Below are positions 45,154 to 55,837 of a stretch of 64,000 nucleotides of DNA, piece by piece. Location: assembly GCA_029249445.1 (NCBI GenBank), contig JAQWHI010000009.1:62001-126000 (forward strand), in the 5' to 3' direction. The DNA comes from Crocinitomicaceae bacterium. GTDB taxonomy: Bacteria; Bacteroidota; Bacteroidia; Flavobacteriales_D; Crocinitomicaceae. The position numbers and the translations under genes are program-made. The first letter of the stretch is position 1. Every line of letters begins with the position of its first letter. The notes under the pieces were generated by a model that was given only the letters and a program-made list of their open reading frames with translations, was not told the origin of the DNA and made no database searches.

Positions 45154-47418
45154 ATGGCGAAAATTAGAAAACAAGATGCATTGGATTATCATTCTTCTGG
45201 GAAACCAGGTAAGATTGAGGTAGTCCCTACAAAACCATATTCATCTCAAAGGGATTTGTCCTTGGCATATTCTCCAGGAGTGGCAGAGCCTTGTCTGAGA
45301 ATAGCAGAGCACAAAGAAGACGTTTACAGATATACAAGCAAAGGAAATCTGGTAGCTGTCATTTCTAATGGAACAGCAGTCCTTGGATTGGGTGATATTG
45401 GTCCCGAAGCTTCCAAACCAGTGATGGAGGGGAAAGGTTTACTATTCAAAATCTTTGCAGATATTGATGTTTTTGACATTGAATTGGATGCAACAGATCC
45501 AGAGTTATTTATTCAAACAGTGAAAGCGATGGCCCCAACATTTGGGGGGATTAATCTTGAAGACATAAAAGCACCTGAAGCATTCGAAATCGAGCAGCGA
45601 TTAAAAGAGGAGCTTGACATACCAATCATGCATGATGATCAGCATGGGACTGCAATTATTTCTTCTGCAGCCCTGATCAATGCGCTTGAATTGGCAAAAA
45701 AGAAAATTGAGAAAGTTAAAATTGTAGTTTCAGGAGCAGGAGCTTCGGCACTTTCTTGTGCGAAGTTGTATCGCATGCTGGGAGCGAAGGTGGAAAATAT
45801 TTTCATGTTTGATTCCAAAGGATTGATTCATTCAGGAAGAACGGACCTTGACGCGAATAAGAAGTTTTTTGCCAAGCACAAGCAATCTGTTCCTTTTGAG
45901 GACGCATTTAGAAAAGCAGATGTATTTCTTGGGCTCTCAAAAGGAGGAATTGTATCGAAAGAAATGATTCAAAGAATGGCAAAGGATGCAATTGTATTTG
46001 CTCTTGCCAACCCGGAGCCTGAGATTTCTTACAAAGACGCAATGTCGGTGCGAGAAGACATCATTATGGCAACAGGACGTTCTGATCATCCAAACCAGGT
46101 GAATAATGTTCTTGGCTTTCCATTTATTTTCCGTGGAGCACTCGATGTTCGTGCCAAATGTATCAATGAAGAAATGAAGCTTGCAGCAGTTAAGGCCATA
46201 GCTTCCCTGGCAAAGGAAACAATTCCTGAGGAGGTCATTGAAGCATATGGAGAGAAAAACATTTCTTTTGGGCGTGATCAAATTATTCCGAAACCATTGG
46301 ACCCAAGACTGATCTATTATGTGGCCCCTGCAGTGGCAAAAGCAGCAATGGATTCAGGTGTCGCTCAGCATCCAATTGAAGACTGGGAGTCCTATGAAAT
46401 GGAACTTAAAAACCGTCTTGGGTTAGACAATAAATTGATCCGAAATATTACAGAAAAAGCACAGCGATCTCCGAAACGTGTTGTCTTCGCTGAAGCAGAC
46501 AATATAAAGATTTTAAAAGCGGCTCAAACTGCATGGGAAGAAGGTGTGGCAGAGCCCATCCTTTTAGGGAAAGAAAAACGAATTCAGGAACTGATTGAAG
46601 AATATGCGATTGAGATTCCAAATGTAGAAATTATCGATCCGAAGGCAGATACTGAGAAAGAAAGACGTGAAGCCTTCGGGAATGCCTTTTTTGATAAAAG
46701 AATGCGCAAAGGAATCACCCATTTTGAAGCAATTCAAATCATGCGAGAACGAAACCACTTTGGCTCAATGATGGTAGAGTTGGGTGATGCGGATGCTATG
46801 ATATCAGGGATTACGCGTAACTACAGAGATGTTGTACGTCCTGCAATTCAAACTGTCGGGTTACAGAAGGACATGAACAGAGTAGCTGGCATGTATATTT
46901 TGAATACGAAACGCGGCCCGTTATTCCTTGCAGATACAACCATTAATTTAAATCCTTCGGCAGAAGATATTGCTGAAATTACCTCGAACGTTGCGAAAAC
47001 AATTCGAAAATTTAAGGTGAATCCAAGAATAGCATTACTAAGTTATTCGAACTTTGGCTCTTCCCCTGGAGAGGATGCAAGTAAAATGTCGAAAGCAGTA
47101 GAGCTTATTCATGAGAATGACCCCAATCTTATTGTTGACGGCGAGGTGCAGGCGAACTTTGCACTGAACAGTCAGTTGATGAATGAAAAATTTGATTTTT
47201 CAGTTTTGGCCAATAAAAAAGTCAATACTTTAATTTTTCCCAATTTATCTTCGGGAAATATTGCCTACAAATTACTACAAGAAATGACAGAAGGCGATGC
47301 GATAGGGCCTGTGCTGGTTGGTTTGAGAAAGTCGATTCACGTGTTGCAAATGGGTTCATCTGTAAGAGAGATTATAAATATGGTGAAAGTAGCTGTAGTT
47401 GATGCGCAAAACAAGTAG
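45154..47418 (+). CDS. maeB: NADP-dependent malic enzyme with C-terminal phosphotransacetylase-like domain
   Basis: [52 protein letters not shown]-terminal PTA-like [17 protein letters not shown]...[13 protein letters not shown]. Confidence 0.94.
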   Translation: MAKIRKQDALDYHSSGKPGKIEVVPTKPYSSQRDLSLAYSPGVAEPCLRIAEHKEDVYRYTSKGNLVAVISNGTAVLGLGDIGPEASKPVMEGKGLLFKIFADIDVFDIELDATDPELFIQTVKAMAPTFGGINLEDIKAPEAFEIEQRLKEELDIPIMHDDQHGTAIISSAALINALELAKKKIEKVKIVVSGAGASALSCAKLYRMLGAKVENIFMFDSKGLIHSGRTDLDANKKFFAKHKQSVPFEDAFRKADVFLGLSKGGIVSKEMIQRMAKDAIVFALANPEPEISYKDAMSVREDIIMATGRSDHPNQVNNVLGFPFIFRGALDVRAKCINEEMKLAAVKAIASLAKETIPEEVIEAYGEKNISFGRDQIIPKPLDPRLIYYVAPAVAKAAMDSGVAQHPIEDWESYEMELKNRLGLDNKLIRNITEKAQRSPKRVVFAEADNIKILKAAQTAWEEGVAEPILLGKEKRIQELIEEYAIEIPNVEIIDPKADTEKERREAFGNAFFDKRMRKGITHFEAIQIMRERNHFGSMMVELGDADAMISGITRNYRDVVRPAIQTVGLQKDMNRVAGMYILNTKRGPLFLADTTINLNPSAEDIAEITSNVAKTIRKFKVNPRIALLSYSNFGSSPGEDASKMSKAVELIHENDPNLIVDGEVQANFALNSQLMNEKFDFSVLANKKVNTLIFPNLSSGNIAYKLLQEMTEGDAIGPVLVGLRKSIHVLQMGSSVREIINMVKVAVVDAQNK

Positions 47419-47421
47419 AAT

Positions 47422-47997
47422 ATGATTACACAGTTGAATGGTAGGCTAATTGAAAAAAATCCAACGTCACTTGTAATAGATTGTGGCGGTGTGGGTTATG
47501 AAGTGAAAATATCGCTAAATACATTTGGTACAATTGGTTCGGAAGAGTCAATTAAAATATACACAAAGTTTGTTGTTCGTGAAGATGCTCAATTGCTATA
47601 CGGATTTGCAGAGCCGATCGAACGCGAAATGTTCAATCACCTGGTTTCGGTTTCAGGAATTGGTCCCAACACAGCAATGATTATGCTTTCCTCTTTAATC
47701 CCGGAAGAAATCGCAACTGCAATTCAAGCAGAAGACGTTAAAACAATTCAAAGTATTAAAGGGATTGGAGCAAAAACAGCTCAGCGCGTAATAGTCGATT
47801 TGAAAGACAAAATGTTAAAAATGACCTTTTCAACTGAAAATATTTTCTCATCGAACAATACGAATCATTTTGATGCGTTAACAGCATTGATTTCCTTAGG
47901 GTTTGATAAGAAATCTGCCGAAAAAGCAATTGATAAAGTAAGTACGGGAGAAGAGTCTGTAGAAAAACTGATTAAGGAAGCATTGAAAATACTTTAG
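47422..47997 (+). CDS. ruvA: Holliday junction DNA helicase subunit RuvA
   Basis: MITQLNGRLIEKNPTSLVIDCGGVGYEVKIS, LVSVSGIGPNTAMIMLSSL, IQSIKGIGAKTAQRVIVDLKDK. Confidence 0.96.
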   Translation: MITQLNGRLIEKNPTSLVIDCGGVGYEVKISLNTFGTIGSEESIKIYTKFVVREDAQLLYGFAEPIEREMFNHLVSVSGIGPNTAMIMLSSLIPEEIATAIQAEDVKTIQSIKGIGAKTAQRVIVDLKDKMLKMTFSTENIFSSNNTNHFDALTALISLGFDKKSAEKAIDKVSTGEESVEKLIKEALKIL

Positions 47998-47998
47998 A

Positions 47999-50900
47999 GT
48001 GGGTATCAGATTACTAGATATAAAACGTATTGTTTTTTTTAGCGCCTTTGTTTTTAACTGCGCCTTTGTTTATTCTCAGGATACGCTAAAATACCCTATT
48101 GTACCCACTTATGATCCAACACAAACGACACCTCAAAGCTTTGATCTTGGTGACCCAAGCTCAATGCAGCAAACCATTGTTTATGACCCGATCACGGGAA
48201 CATATATCTTTACGGAAGTAATCGGCGTTTCTGAGTTAAACTTCAGAAAGCCATCGATGATGACCTTTGATGAGTACATCGAGTATGAACGTCAGAAGGC
48301 GTTGCGTGAAAACTGGAAAGAACGCATTGATGACCAAACAGAACAAAATCAGCCATTTGAGCTGCCCATAAAAGTTGGAGCGAAAGAATTTGAGAACTTT
48401 TTTGGATCCGATCAAATTGTAATTCGGCCTCAAGGTAGTGTGGAATTGTCCTTTGGTGTAAATTCATCCCGCTACGACAATCCAATCCTACCCGTAAAGC
48501 AAAGACGAATTACACGGTTTGATTTTCAGCAGCAAATTCAAATGAATCTGACTGCTCAGATTGGGACAAAATTGAAGATTGGAACCAACTACAATACGCA
48601 AGCGGCATTTGATTTTGATAATCAGCAGAAGCTAGAATACGTCGGAAACGAAGACCAAATCATGCAAAAAATTGCGCTTGGGAATGTTGCATTTGAGTTG
48701 CCAACTGCTCTAATTCCCAGTTCTCAGACGCTTTTTGGAGCTTCTACATCTTTGCGTTTTGGTAGGACGACCGTTGATATGATCGCAGCTTCTTCAAAAG
48801 GGCAACGGAAAGAAATCAACATAAGCGGAAAAGCGCAGGTTCAAGATTTTGATTTGACGGCTGACAATTATGAAGCGAATCGACATTATTTTATCAATAT
48901 GTATCACAGGGATCATTACGACGAAGCAATGTCGACATTGCCAATCCCGAACACAACCATCAACATCACACGGATGGAGGTGTGGTTGACAAACAGAACA
49001 AACAACACGGATAATACAAGAAATATTATTGCTTTTACTGATTTAGGTGAAGGGAAGCAATCCAATTGTGATGGTGACCCCGGATCTTTCACAGGCAATG
49101 AATTGCCGGACAACAATTCAAATGGTCTATACGATTGGGCATCAGGTTTACCAGAAATTAGAGGATTTGTTAATGCGGTTTCTACATTAAGCTCGCAGGT
49201 TGCGCAGCCCGGACCGTTCCAACAAGCGAAACACTTCGAAAAAGTTGAGAATGCTCGGAAATTAACGAACCAAGAGTTTAGCTACAATGCACAGATGGGA
49301 TTCATCTCACTGAATCTTCCTTTGAATAACGATGAGGTTTTGGCCGTGGCGTACGAGTATACCTACAGAAATGAGACCTATCAAGTTGGAGAGTTCTCTA
49401 CGGATGGAGTAGCGGGACAGGATGCCTTGATTTTGAAACTGTTGAAGCCAACAATCATGAACCCGAAAAATAAAATTTGGGACTTGATGATGAAAAATGT
49501 GTATTCTATCGGTGCTTATCAGGTCGACCAAACAGGCTTCCGTATGGATATTCTGTACAACAATCCGGAGCAATCTGTTTTGATTCCGTACTTTCCTTTG
49601 AGTGGAGTTGATTCGATGCAATTGGTCACATTGCTTGACATGGACAAGATGAATCAGACACAGCAGCCTTTCTCAGATGGAGTTTTTGATTTTGTCCCGA
49701 TCATTTTTGAACAAAATAAGGCCGTATCGGCGGGAACGATTAATAGTAGAAATGGGAGGGTGTATTTTTCTACAGTCGAACCGTTTGGCGCAACACTTGA
49801 AAAGAAATTACAGGAAGCAGGGATTCCTCAAGTAACTATTGATCGTGTAACTTATACTGAGCTTTATGATTCAACGAAGACAGCTGCTCAGCAAATTCCA
49901 AGTAAGAATCGGTTTAGTTTCAAGGGACAATATGAATCTTCAATCAGCTCAGACATCCCTCTGAATGCTCTAAATGTGCCAGAAGGAGCTGTAACTGTTA
50001 CTGCTGGAGGGATTAGACTGGAAGAAGGTCTTGATTATACAGTTGATTACAATCTTGGTCGCGTAAAAATTCTAAACTCTGGCATATTAGAGTCAAATAC
50101 ACCAATTAAAATTTCTATTGAAAGTAACTCTGCCTTTGGTTTTCAAGCAAAATCATTACTCGGAACACGTATTTCACATCGATTTGGAAACCGACTCAAT
50201 GTAGGAGCTACTTGGATGAGAATGATGGAGCGTCCTGTAACGCAGAAAGTCGATTATGGAAGCGAACCATATAAGAATAATGTTCTTGGATTGGATCTTC
50301 AATTCAACTCAGAAGTTCCCTTCCTAACGAAGGTGATTGATTTCATTCCCGGGATATCTACCAAAGCAAAGTCAACAGTTTCGTTTTCCGGAGAATTTGC
50401 ACATCTAATACCCGGACAACCACGAGCGATAAATAAAGAGGGTACGTCCTATATTGACGATTTTGAAGGGGCGCAGAGTTCAATTGATTTGCGCTCATTT
50501 GCATCATGGAGACTGGCTTCAATTCCTGAGGGCCAGCCGGAATTATTTCCAGAAGCGAGCAATCTGGGCCTCTCATCTGGGTTCAACCGATCCAATATTT
50601 CTTGGTATGTAATCGATCCAATCTTTTATCAAAGCAATGCCCAAACGCCACAGCATATCAAGGACAATCCGCAACAACTTTCTGACAGTAGGATGCGTTT
50701 GGTGAATCAGACAGATGTTTTCCCGAATTTACAGCAGGCTTATGGATCGTTGCCAAACATCCCAATGTTAGAACTGGCCTATTATCCCAAAGAGCGTGGG
50801 ATGTACAATTACGACACTACCTCAGTTGATGCAGATGGAAATTGGACTGACCCTGAGAGCCGATGGGGAGGCATAATGCGCGCGCTGACAACGAATAATT

Positions 50901-53900
50901 TTGAACAAACTAACATTGAGTACATTCAGTTTTGGATGCTTGATCCGTTCAATGATGATGCTGAAAATGTAGATCCAAACGGACAACACAACGGAGGGGA
51001 TTTGTACTTCAATCTAGGAAATATCTCAGAAGACATATTACCAGATTCGCGAAAGAGTTTTGAAAATGGCTTACCAACTGCAACCTCTGTAAATGATAAT
51101 ACAGACATAACAGATTGGGCTCGTGTTTCCACGGAACAAGTCGTCGTGAATGCTTTTGACACAGACCCGAATTCGCGTTTTAGTCAAGATGTCGGGATTG
51201 ATGGGTGGAACAATGCCAAAGAACGAATAGCCTACTTGGATTATGTATCATGGATAGAGGGGAATTCACTATTAACACCTGCTGTAAAAGCACGTATGCT
51301 GGCCGATCCTTCCAATGATGATTATAACTATTACCGCGACGATGTTTACGATCAAGACGAGTTAACAATTCTTGAAAGATACAAGAAGTACAATGGTATG
51401 GAGGGGAATTCATACACTACAGAGATGTCGGATACTGCGAATGCTGATGGCTACCCAACATTAGGCACAAACAACCCTGATGTCGAGGACATCAATCAAG
51501 ACAACAACCTTTCTGAGACAGAAAGTTATTATCAGTACAAGGTAAGTATGCGACCAGAGGACATGGTAGTCGGTCAGAATTTTATTACAAGTGTACAAAC
51601 GTTTACTACAGGAACAAAAACTGAAAATTGGTATCAATTCAAGGTTCCAATTCGTGATTTTGAGAAAGCTGTGAATGGTATTTCTGATTTTAGATCCATT
51701 CGTTTCATGCGAATGTTCATGAAAGGGTTTGATGAAGAAGTTGTCTTGCGCTTTGCACGACTCGAATTTATCCGTGGAGAGTGGCGAAGGTATTTTGAAG
51801 ACTTGACGGAACCTGGAGAAGGAGTTACTGTTGATCCAAATTTGACAACATTCAATATTGGCGCTGTAAACATTCAGGAAAACGAACAGCGATCACCTGT
51901 GAAGTATGAAATTCCACCAGGAATTATTCAAGAAGTCGATCCTTCTCAGACATTCCAACGACAATTAAATGAGCAATCGCTGACCCTAGAAGTTTGTGAT
52001 CTTCAAGATGGAGATGCACGAGCAGCCTACAAGAATGTAAACTTTGATGTCCGAACATATAAGAAGATGAAGATGTTCGTTCATGAAGAAGCCGTTGAAG
52101 GAGCTGTAAATCCCCTAGCTGATGAAGATCTAACCATATTTATTCGAATGGGTACGGATTTCGTAGAGAATTATTACGAATATGAAATACCATTGTACAA
52201 AACGGAATTTGGGGCTTCAATTGATACGGATATTTGGCCTGAGAAGAACAATGTTGAGATAGTTTTCGATGACCTTTTAGCTCTTAAAAAAGAACGAAAT
52301 GCTGCAATTGACAATGGAACTGCCTCCTACATTGTAGAATATAAGTCATTCAAAGCGGCCAACGCTGTTGAGGGAACAAATGAAGCAATGCTAAGCATTA
52401 AGGGAAGCCCGAATCTTCAAGGGATGAAAACAATTATGATCGGGGTTCGAAATCGCCATAAAAATTCACATACGAACCCAGCTGAGAATTGGAACGAGGA
52501 TGGGCTGTCAAAATGTGCGAACATTTGGATTAATGAATTGCGATTGACTGATTTTGTGACGCAAGGAGGGTCAGCAGCTGTCGCGCAAGCGAGAGTTCAG
52601 TTGGCAGACTTTGCAAACGTGAACATGTCTGGATCGTATCAAGGGATAAATTGGGGTGCAGTTGATAGTAGAGTTCAAGACCGCCAACGAAATGAACAGA
52701 TTGGTTTTGATATGAATGCAAGCGTTCAATTGGGACAATTTTTTGGTAAAAAAGCAAAAGTTTCTTTGCCCTTCTTTTACGGATACTCTCTTGGTATTGT
52801 GAACCCTGAATACGATCCTTTTAACCCAGACATAAAATTAAAAGATTATGATGCAGCAACTCGGAAAGAGCGCTCTGCAATGGGACAAGATTTTGAGGAA
52901 CGAAAATCATACAATTTCACCAATGTCCGAAAGGAAATAAAGGCAGGTGCTAAGTCTAGTTTCTGGAGAGTATCAAATTGGACTGCGAATTATTCGTACT
53001 CTGAAAATTTAATGCGTGATTTTAACACCAATTTTGATAGAACCAAGACATGGGATGGGGGGTTGGCCTACAACTACTCATTCAAGGTAAAACCAGTCAT
53101 GCCCTTTAAAAAGGTTAAGTTCTTAAAGAAATCAAAGTGGTTTGCAATTATTCGAGATGTAAATTTCTTCTTGGCTCCGAAAAACATTTCGATGACCAAT
53201 AACTTCTCGAGAACATACAACGAGCGTCAGATTCGAAACAACTTGGTTCCCACATTCCCATTTGATACGCTTTACATGAAACAGTTTGATTGGAACCGAT
53301 CGTATAATTTGGGATATGATATTACACGGAAACTCAAGTTCCAGTTTTCAGCGACGAACCGTTCGATGTTCACAGAGGACAATTCGAGAGTAAATAGAAA
53401 AGAAGATGCCTTCAGCTTTTCAAATTTCAGAGATACAGTATTTAGTCAACTGGGTACTTGGGGTACGGCAATGGATTACACACACAATTACAGTTTTAGC
53501 TATTCATTCCCATTTGAGAAAATTCCAGCCACCGATTGGATAAGTGCCAACTTTAAATATTCGGGGACCTACAATTGGCAGAGAGCTCCGCTTAATCAAT
53601 CTGAATTTGGGAATGTGATTCAAAATAGCCGCAATGTCAATATAACAGGTCAGGCAAATTTCACAAGTTTATACAATAAGGTACCATGGTTGAAGAAAGT
53701 CAATACAAACGGTAGGAACAGTGGTCGAGGTCGTTCAGGAAGTAAAGCGTCCCCTCGTAAGACTTCTAAAGGAGGAAATGCTGAATCGAAGCCAAAAGCT
53801 ACTCTCGATCCTCCAAAGCCAGTTGAGGAAATGACCGAGAAGGAAAAACGCAAATGGGAGCGCAAATTAAAACGGTTTGAGCGCAAGCAGAAGCGAGAAG

Positions 53901-55345
53901 AAATACGTCAAAAAAAGCGCAAAGGGAAAGTACATCCAATAGCAGGATTTGGGGCAAGGGCGCTGATGTCGGTTCGCAATATTTCTGGAACCTATGCATT
54001 AACAAATGGAACACTTCTGCCTGGTTACAATCAAAATGTATCTGCATTGGGATACAATCCAAGTTTAAGCTCAAGTATGAGTGGCTTTATATTTGGCCAG
54101 CAGCGTTACAATATTTGGGGGCAAGAAACAGGATATAATATTGCCACCATCGCAAGAGATGAGGGTTGGCTCGTTGAAAATGAGAAATTAAATAAACAAT
54201 TCTCAAATACACACAACCAAACTTTGAATTTAAAATCAAACCTTGAACCAATTAAAGATTTAAAAGTCGAGGTAACTGTGAATAGAACTTATTCCGTCAG
54301 TTCAAATGAGTTCTTTAGGTGGAATGATTTGACCAGCGTATTTGAAAGTCAAAGTCAAATAAATACATCGACTCTGACATATTCGAACGTTTCTTTTGGA
54401 TCGGCATTTGTGAATCTCGGAAATGAATTTGAATCTGAGGTATTCAATGACATGTTGACCAAACGAAAAGAGATTTCCTCTCTTTTAGGCCAGAAAAATA
54501 CCAATTCAAATGCTACGAATTCTGGATATTATGACGGTTATGGTGCTTCGCAGCAAGAGGTTGTTTTGGGGTCTTTCTTGACAGCGTATACCAACAGAGG
54601 AGTTTCTGACAAGAATATCAATCCAATAAAAAATATGCCTTTACCAAATTGGTCAATGAACTATAATGGATTGAAGAAATTTGACTTTATGAAGAAGCAT
54701 GTGAAGAACTTTGTAATTCGTCATGCCTATTCGTCATCAATAAGTATTTCTGGGATACAAACCAATCTGAATGCTAATTTCGATGCAAATGGTAATCCGC
54801 TGACCAGAGACTTGAATGATAATTTCTTAGCAGGAGATCAGATTCAAAATGTTTCAATAATAGAGCGTTTTTCTCCATTAATTGGATTGGATGCGACTTG
54901 GCTCATTAAATCAAAAGGTCAAGCACAAGGATTGATCACCAAATTTGAGTACAAAAAAGACCGAAGTGCAGTTCTCTCATTGAACAACAATCAGGTTACT
55001 GAGATTCTAGGAAACGAATGGGTTATCGGTACTGGGTACAAATTCAAAGAGGTACAATTGCCGTTTAAAAAGGTAAAGCCAAATGACCTTACGGTGCGGG
55101 TTGATATTTCTTTTAGGGACAACCTAACTGTAATACGTAAAGTTGTAGAAAATACGAATCAAGCGACAGCAGGACAGCGAGTTGTTTCAATTAAATCTTC
55201 GGCAGATTATAATTTCACTAAGAATTTGACCATTTCTTTCTATTATGATCAAACAATGAATACTCCTAAGGTGACAACTTCATATCCTACTGGAAACCTA
55301 AATACAGGGATTCGTTTAAGGTTTAATCTTGCAGGTGTTCAATAA
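47999..55345 (+). CDS. sprA: SprA, T9SS outer-membrane translocon / gliding motility protein (GTG start)
   Basis: 2448 aa; signal peptide; GSVELSFGVNSSRYDNPILPVKQRR, FQQQIQMNLTAQIGTKLKIGTNYNTQAAFDFDNQQKLEYVG; SIDLRSFASWRLASIPEG; follows ruvA. Confidence 0.95.
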   Translation: MGIRLLDIKRIVFFSAFVFNCAFVYSQDTLKYPIVPTYDPTQTTPQSFDLGDPSSMQQTIVYDPITGTYIFTEVIGVSELNFRKPSMMTFDEYIEYERQKALRENWKERIDDQTEQNQPFELPIKVGAKEFENFFGSDQIVIRPQGSVELSFGVNSSRYDNPILPVKQRRITRFDFQQQIQMNLTAQIGTKLKIGTNYNTQAAFDFDNQQKLEYVGNEDQIMQKIALGNVAFELPTALIPSSQTLFGASTSLRFGRTTVDMIAASSKGQRKEINISGKAQVQDFDLTADNYEANRHYFINMYHRDHYDEAMSTLPIPNTTINITRMEVWLTNRTNNTDNTRNIIAFTDLGEGKQSNCDGDPGSFTGNELPDNNSNGLYDWASGLPEIRGFVNAVSTLSSQVAQPGPFQQAKHFEKVENARKLTNQEFSYNAQMGFISLNLPLNNDEVLAVAYEYTYRNETYQVGEFSTDGVAGQDALILKLLKPTIMNPKNKIWDLMMKNVYSIGAYQVDQTGFRMDILYNNPEQSVLIPYFPLSGVDSMQLVTLLDMDKMNQTQQPFSDGVFDFVPIIFEQNKAVSAGTINSRNGRVYFSTVEPFGATLEKKLQEAGIPQVTIDRVTYTELYDSTKTAAQQIPSKNRFSFKGQYESSISSDIPLNALNVPEGAVTVTAGGIRLEEGLDYTVDYNLGRVKILNSGILESNTPIKISIESNSAFGFQAKSLLGTRISHRFGNRLNVGATWMRMMERPVTQKVDYGSEPYKNNVLGLDLQFNSEVPFLTKVIDFIPGISTKAKSTVSFSGEFAHLIPGQPRAINKEGTSYIDDFEGAQSSIDLRSFASWRLASIPEGQPELFPEASNLGLSSGFNRSNISWYVIDPIFYQSNAQTPQHIKDNPQQLSDSRMRLVNQTDVFPNLQQAYGSLPNIPMLELAYYPKERGMYNYDTTSVDADGNWTDPESRWGGIMRALTTNNFEQTNIEYIQFWMLDPFNDDAENVDPNGQHNGGDLYFNLGNISEDILPDSRKSFENGLPTATSVNDNTDITDWARVSTEQVVVNAFDTDPNSRFSQDVGIDGWNNAKERIAYLDYVSWIEGNSLLTPAVKARMLADPSNDDYNYYRDDVYDQDELTILERYKKYNGMEGNSYTTEMSDTANADGYPTLGTNNPDVEDINQDNNLSETESYYQYKVSMRPEDMVVGQNFITSVQTFTTGTKTENWYQFKVPIRDFEKAVNGISDFRSIRFMRMFMKGFDEEVVLRFARLEFIRGEWRRYFEDLTEPGEGVTVDPNLTTFNIGAVNIQENEQRSPVKYEIPPGIIQEVDPSQTFQRQLNEQSLTLEVCDLQDGDARAAYKNVNFDVRTYKKMKMFVHEEAVEGAVNPLADEDLTIFIRMGTDFVENYYEYEIPLYKTEFGASIDTDIWPEKNNVEIVFDDLLALKKERNAAIDNGTASYIVEYKSFKAANAVEGTNEAMLSIKGSPNLQGMKTIMIGVRNRHKNSHTNPAENWNEDGLSKCANIWINELRLTDFVTQGGSAAVAQARVQLADFANVNMSGSYQGINWGAVDSRVQDRQRNEQIGFDMNASVQLGQFFGKKAKVSLPFFYGYSLGIVNPEYDPFNPDIKLKDYDAATRKERSAMGQDFEERKSYNFTNVRKEIKAGAKSSFWRVSNWTANYSYSENLMRDFNTNFDRTKTWDGGLAYNYSFKVKPVMPFKKVKFLKKSKWFAIIRDVNFFLAPKNISMTNNFSRTYNERQIRNNLVPTFPFDTLYMKQFDWNRSYNLGYDITRKLKFQFSATNRSMFTEDNSRVNRKEDAFSFSNFRDTVFSQLGTWGTAMDYTHNYSFSYSFPFEKIPATDWISANFKYSGTYNWQRAPLNQSEFGNVIQNSRNVNITGQANFTSLYNKVPWLKKVNTNGRNSGRGRSGSKASPRKTSKGGNAESKPKATLDPPKPVEEMTEKEKRKWERKLKRFERKQKREEIRQKKRKGKVHPIAGFGARALMSVRNISGTYALTNGTLLPGYNQNVSALGYNPSLSSSMSGFIFGQQRYNIWGQETGYNIATIARDEGWLVENEKLNKQFSNTHNQTLNLKSNLEPIKDLKVEVTVNRTYSVSSNEFFRWNDLTSVFESQSQINTSTLTYSNVSFGSAFVNLGNEFESEVFNDMLTKRKEISSLLGQKNTNSNATNSGYYDGYGASQQEVVLGSFLTAYTNRGVSDKNINPIKNMPLPNWSMNYNGLKKFDFMKKHVKNFVIRHAYSSSISISGIQTNLNANFDANGNPLTRDLNDNFLAGDQIQNVSIIERFSPLIGLDATWLIKSKGQAQGLITKFEYKKDRSAVLSLNNNQVTEILGNEWVIGTGYKFKEVQLPFKKVKPNDLTVRVDISFRDNLTVIRKVVENTNQATAGQRVVSIKSSADYNFTKNLTISFYYDQTMNTPKVTTSYPTGNLNTGIRLRFNLAGVQ

Positions 55346-55791
55346 TGACAATACGAAAAGCAGTTTCTGGAGACGAGGATTCAATTCTTGAATTGATCAA
55401 AGAGCTGGCGGTCTATGAGAAGGAGCCCAATGCTGTGATTAATACCTCAGAACAACTTGCAAAACATCTTTTTACTGATACTATTTGTGAAGCATTTGTC
55501 GCTTTGGTTGATGAAAAAGTGATTGGTTTTTCATTGTTTTACACATCGTATTCGACTTGGAAAGGTCCGTGTATTTATCTCGAAGATTTGTATGTAAGGC
55601 CTAGATTTCGTAGAACAGGGGCCGGATCAAAGCTGTTTAATGCTGTCGTTGATGTAGCTAAAGAGCGCAAAGTTGCTAGAATGGATTGGCAAGTCCTAGG
55701 ATGGAATCAGTTAGCAATTGACTTTTATAAGCGAAAAAATGCGATTATTGACGACGATTGGTGTAACGGACGCTTTTTCTTTAACGATTAA
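55345..55791 (+). CDS. GNAT family N-acetyltransferase
   Basis: IYLEDLYVRPRFRRTGAGSKLFNAVVDVAKERKVARMDWQVLGWNQLAIDFYKRKNA; TAATG overlap with sprA stop. Confidence 0.93.
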   Translation: MTIRKAVSGDEDSILELIKELAVYEKEPNAVINTSEQLAKHLFTDTICEAFVALVDEKVIGFSLFYTSYSTWKGPCIYLEDLYVRPRFRRTGAGSKLFNAVVDVAKERKVARMDWQVLGWNQLAIDFYKRKNAIIDDDWCNGRFFFND

Positions 55792-55837
55792 AAAAGCAGA
55801 GGCGTAAAATATACGCAACGAAAAACGCATTTAAGGT

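Noticed and set aside
53700-53941. Frameshift or assembly artefact in sprA at the Lys/Arg-rich segment
   Set aside because: Reading frame stays open and beta-rich SprA-like sequence resumes directly afterwards, so an in-frame insertion is more likely.
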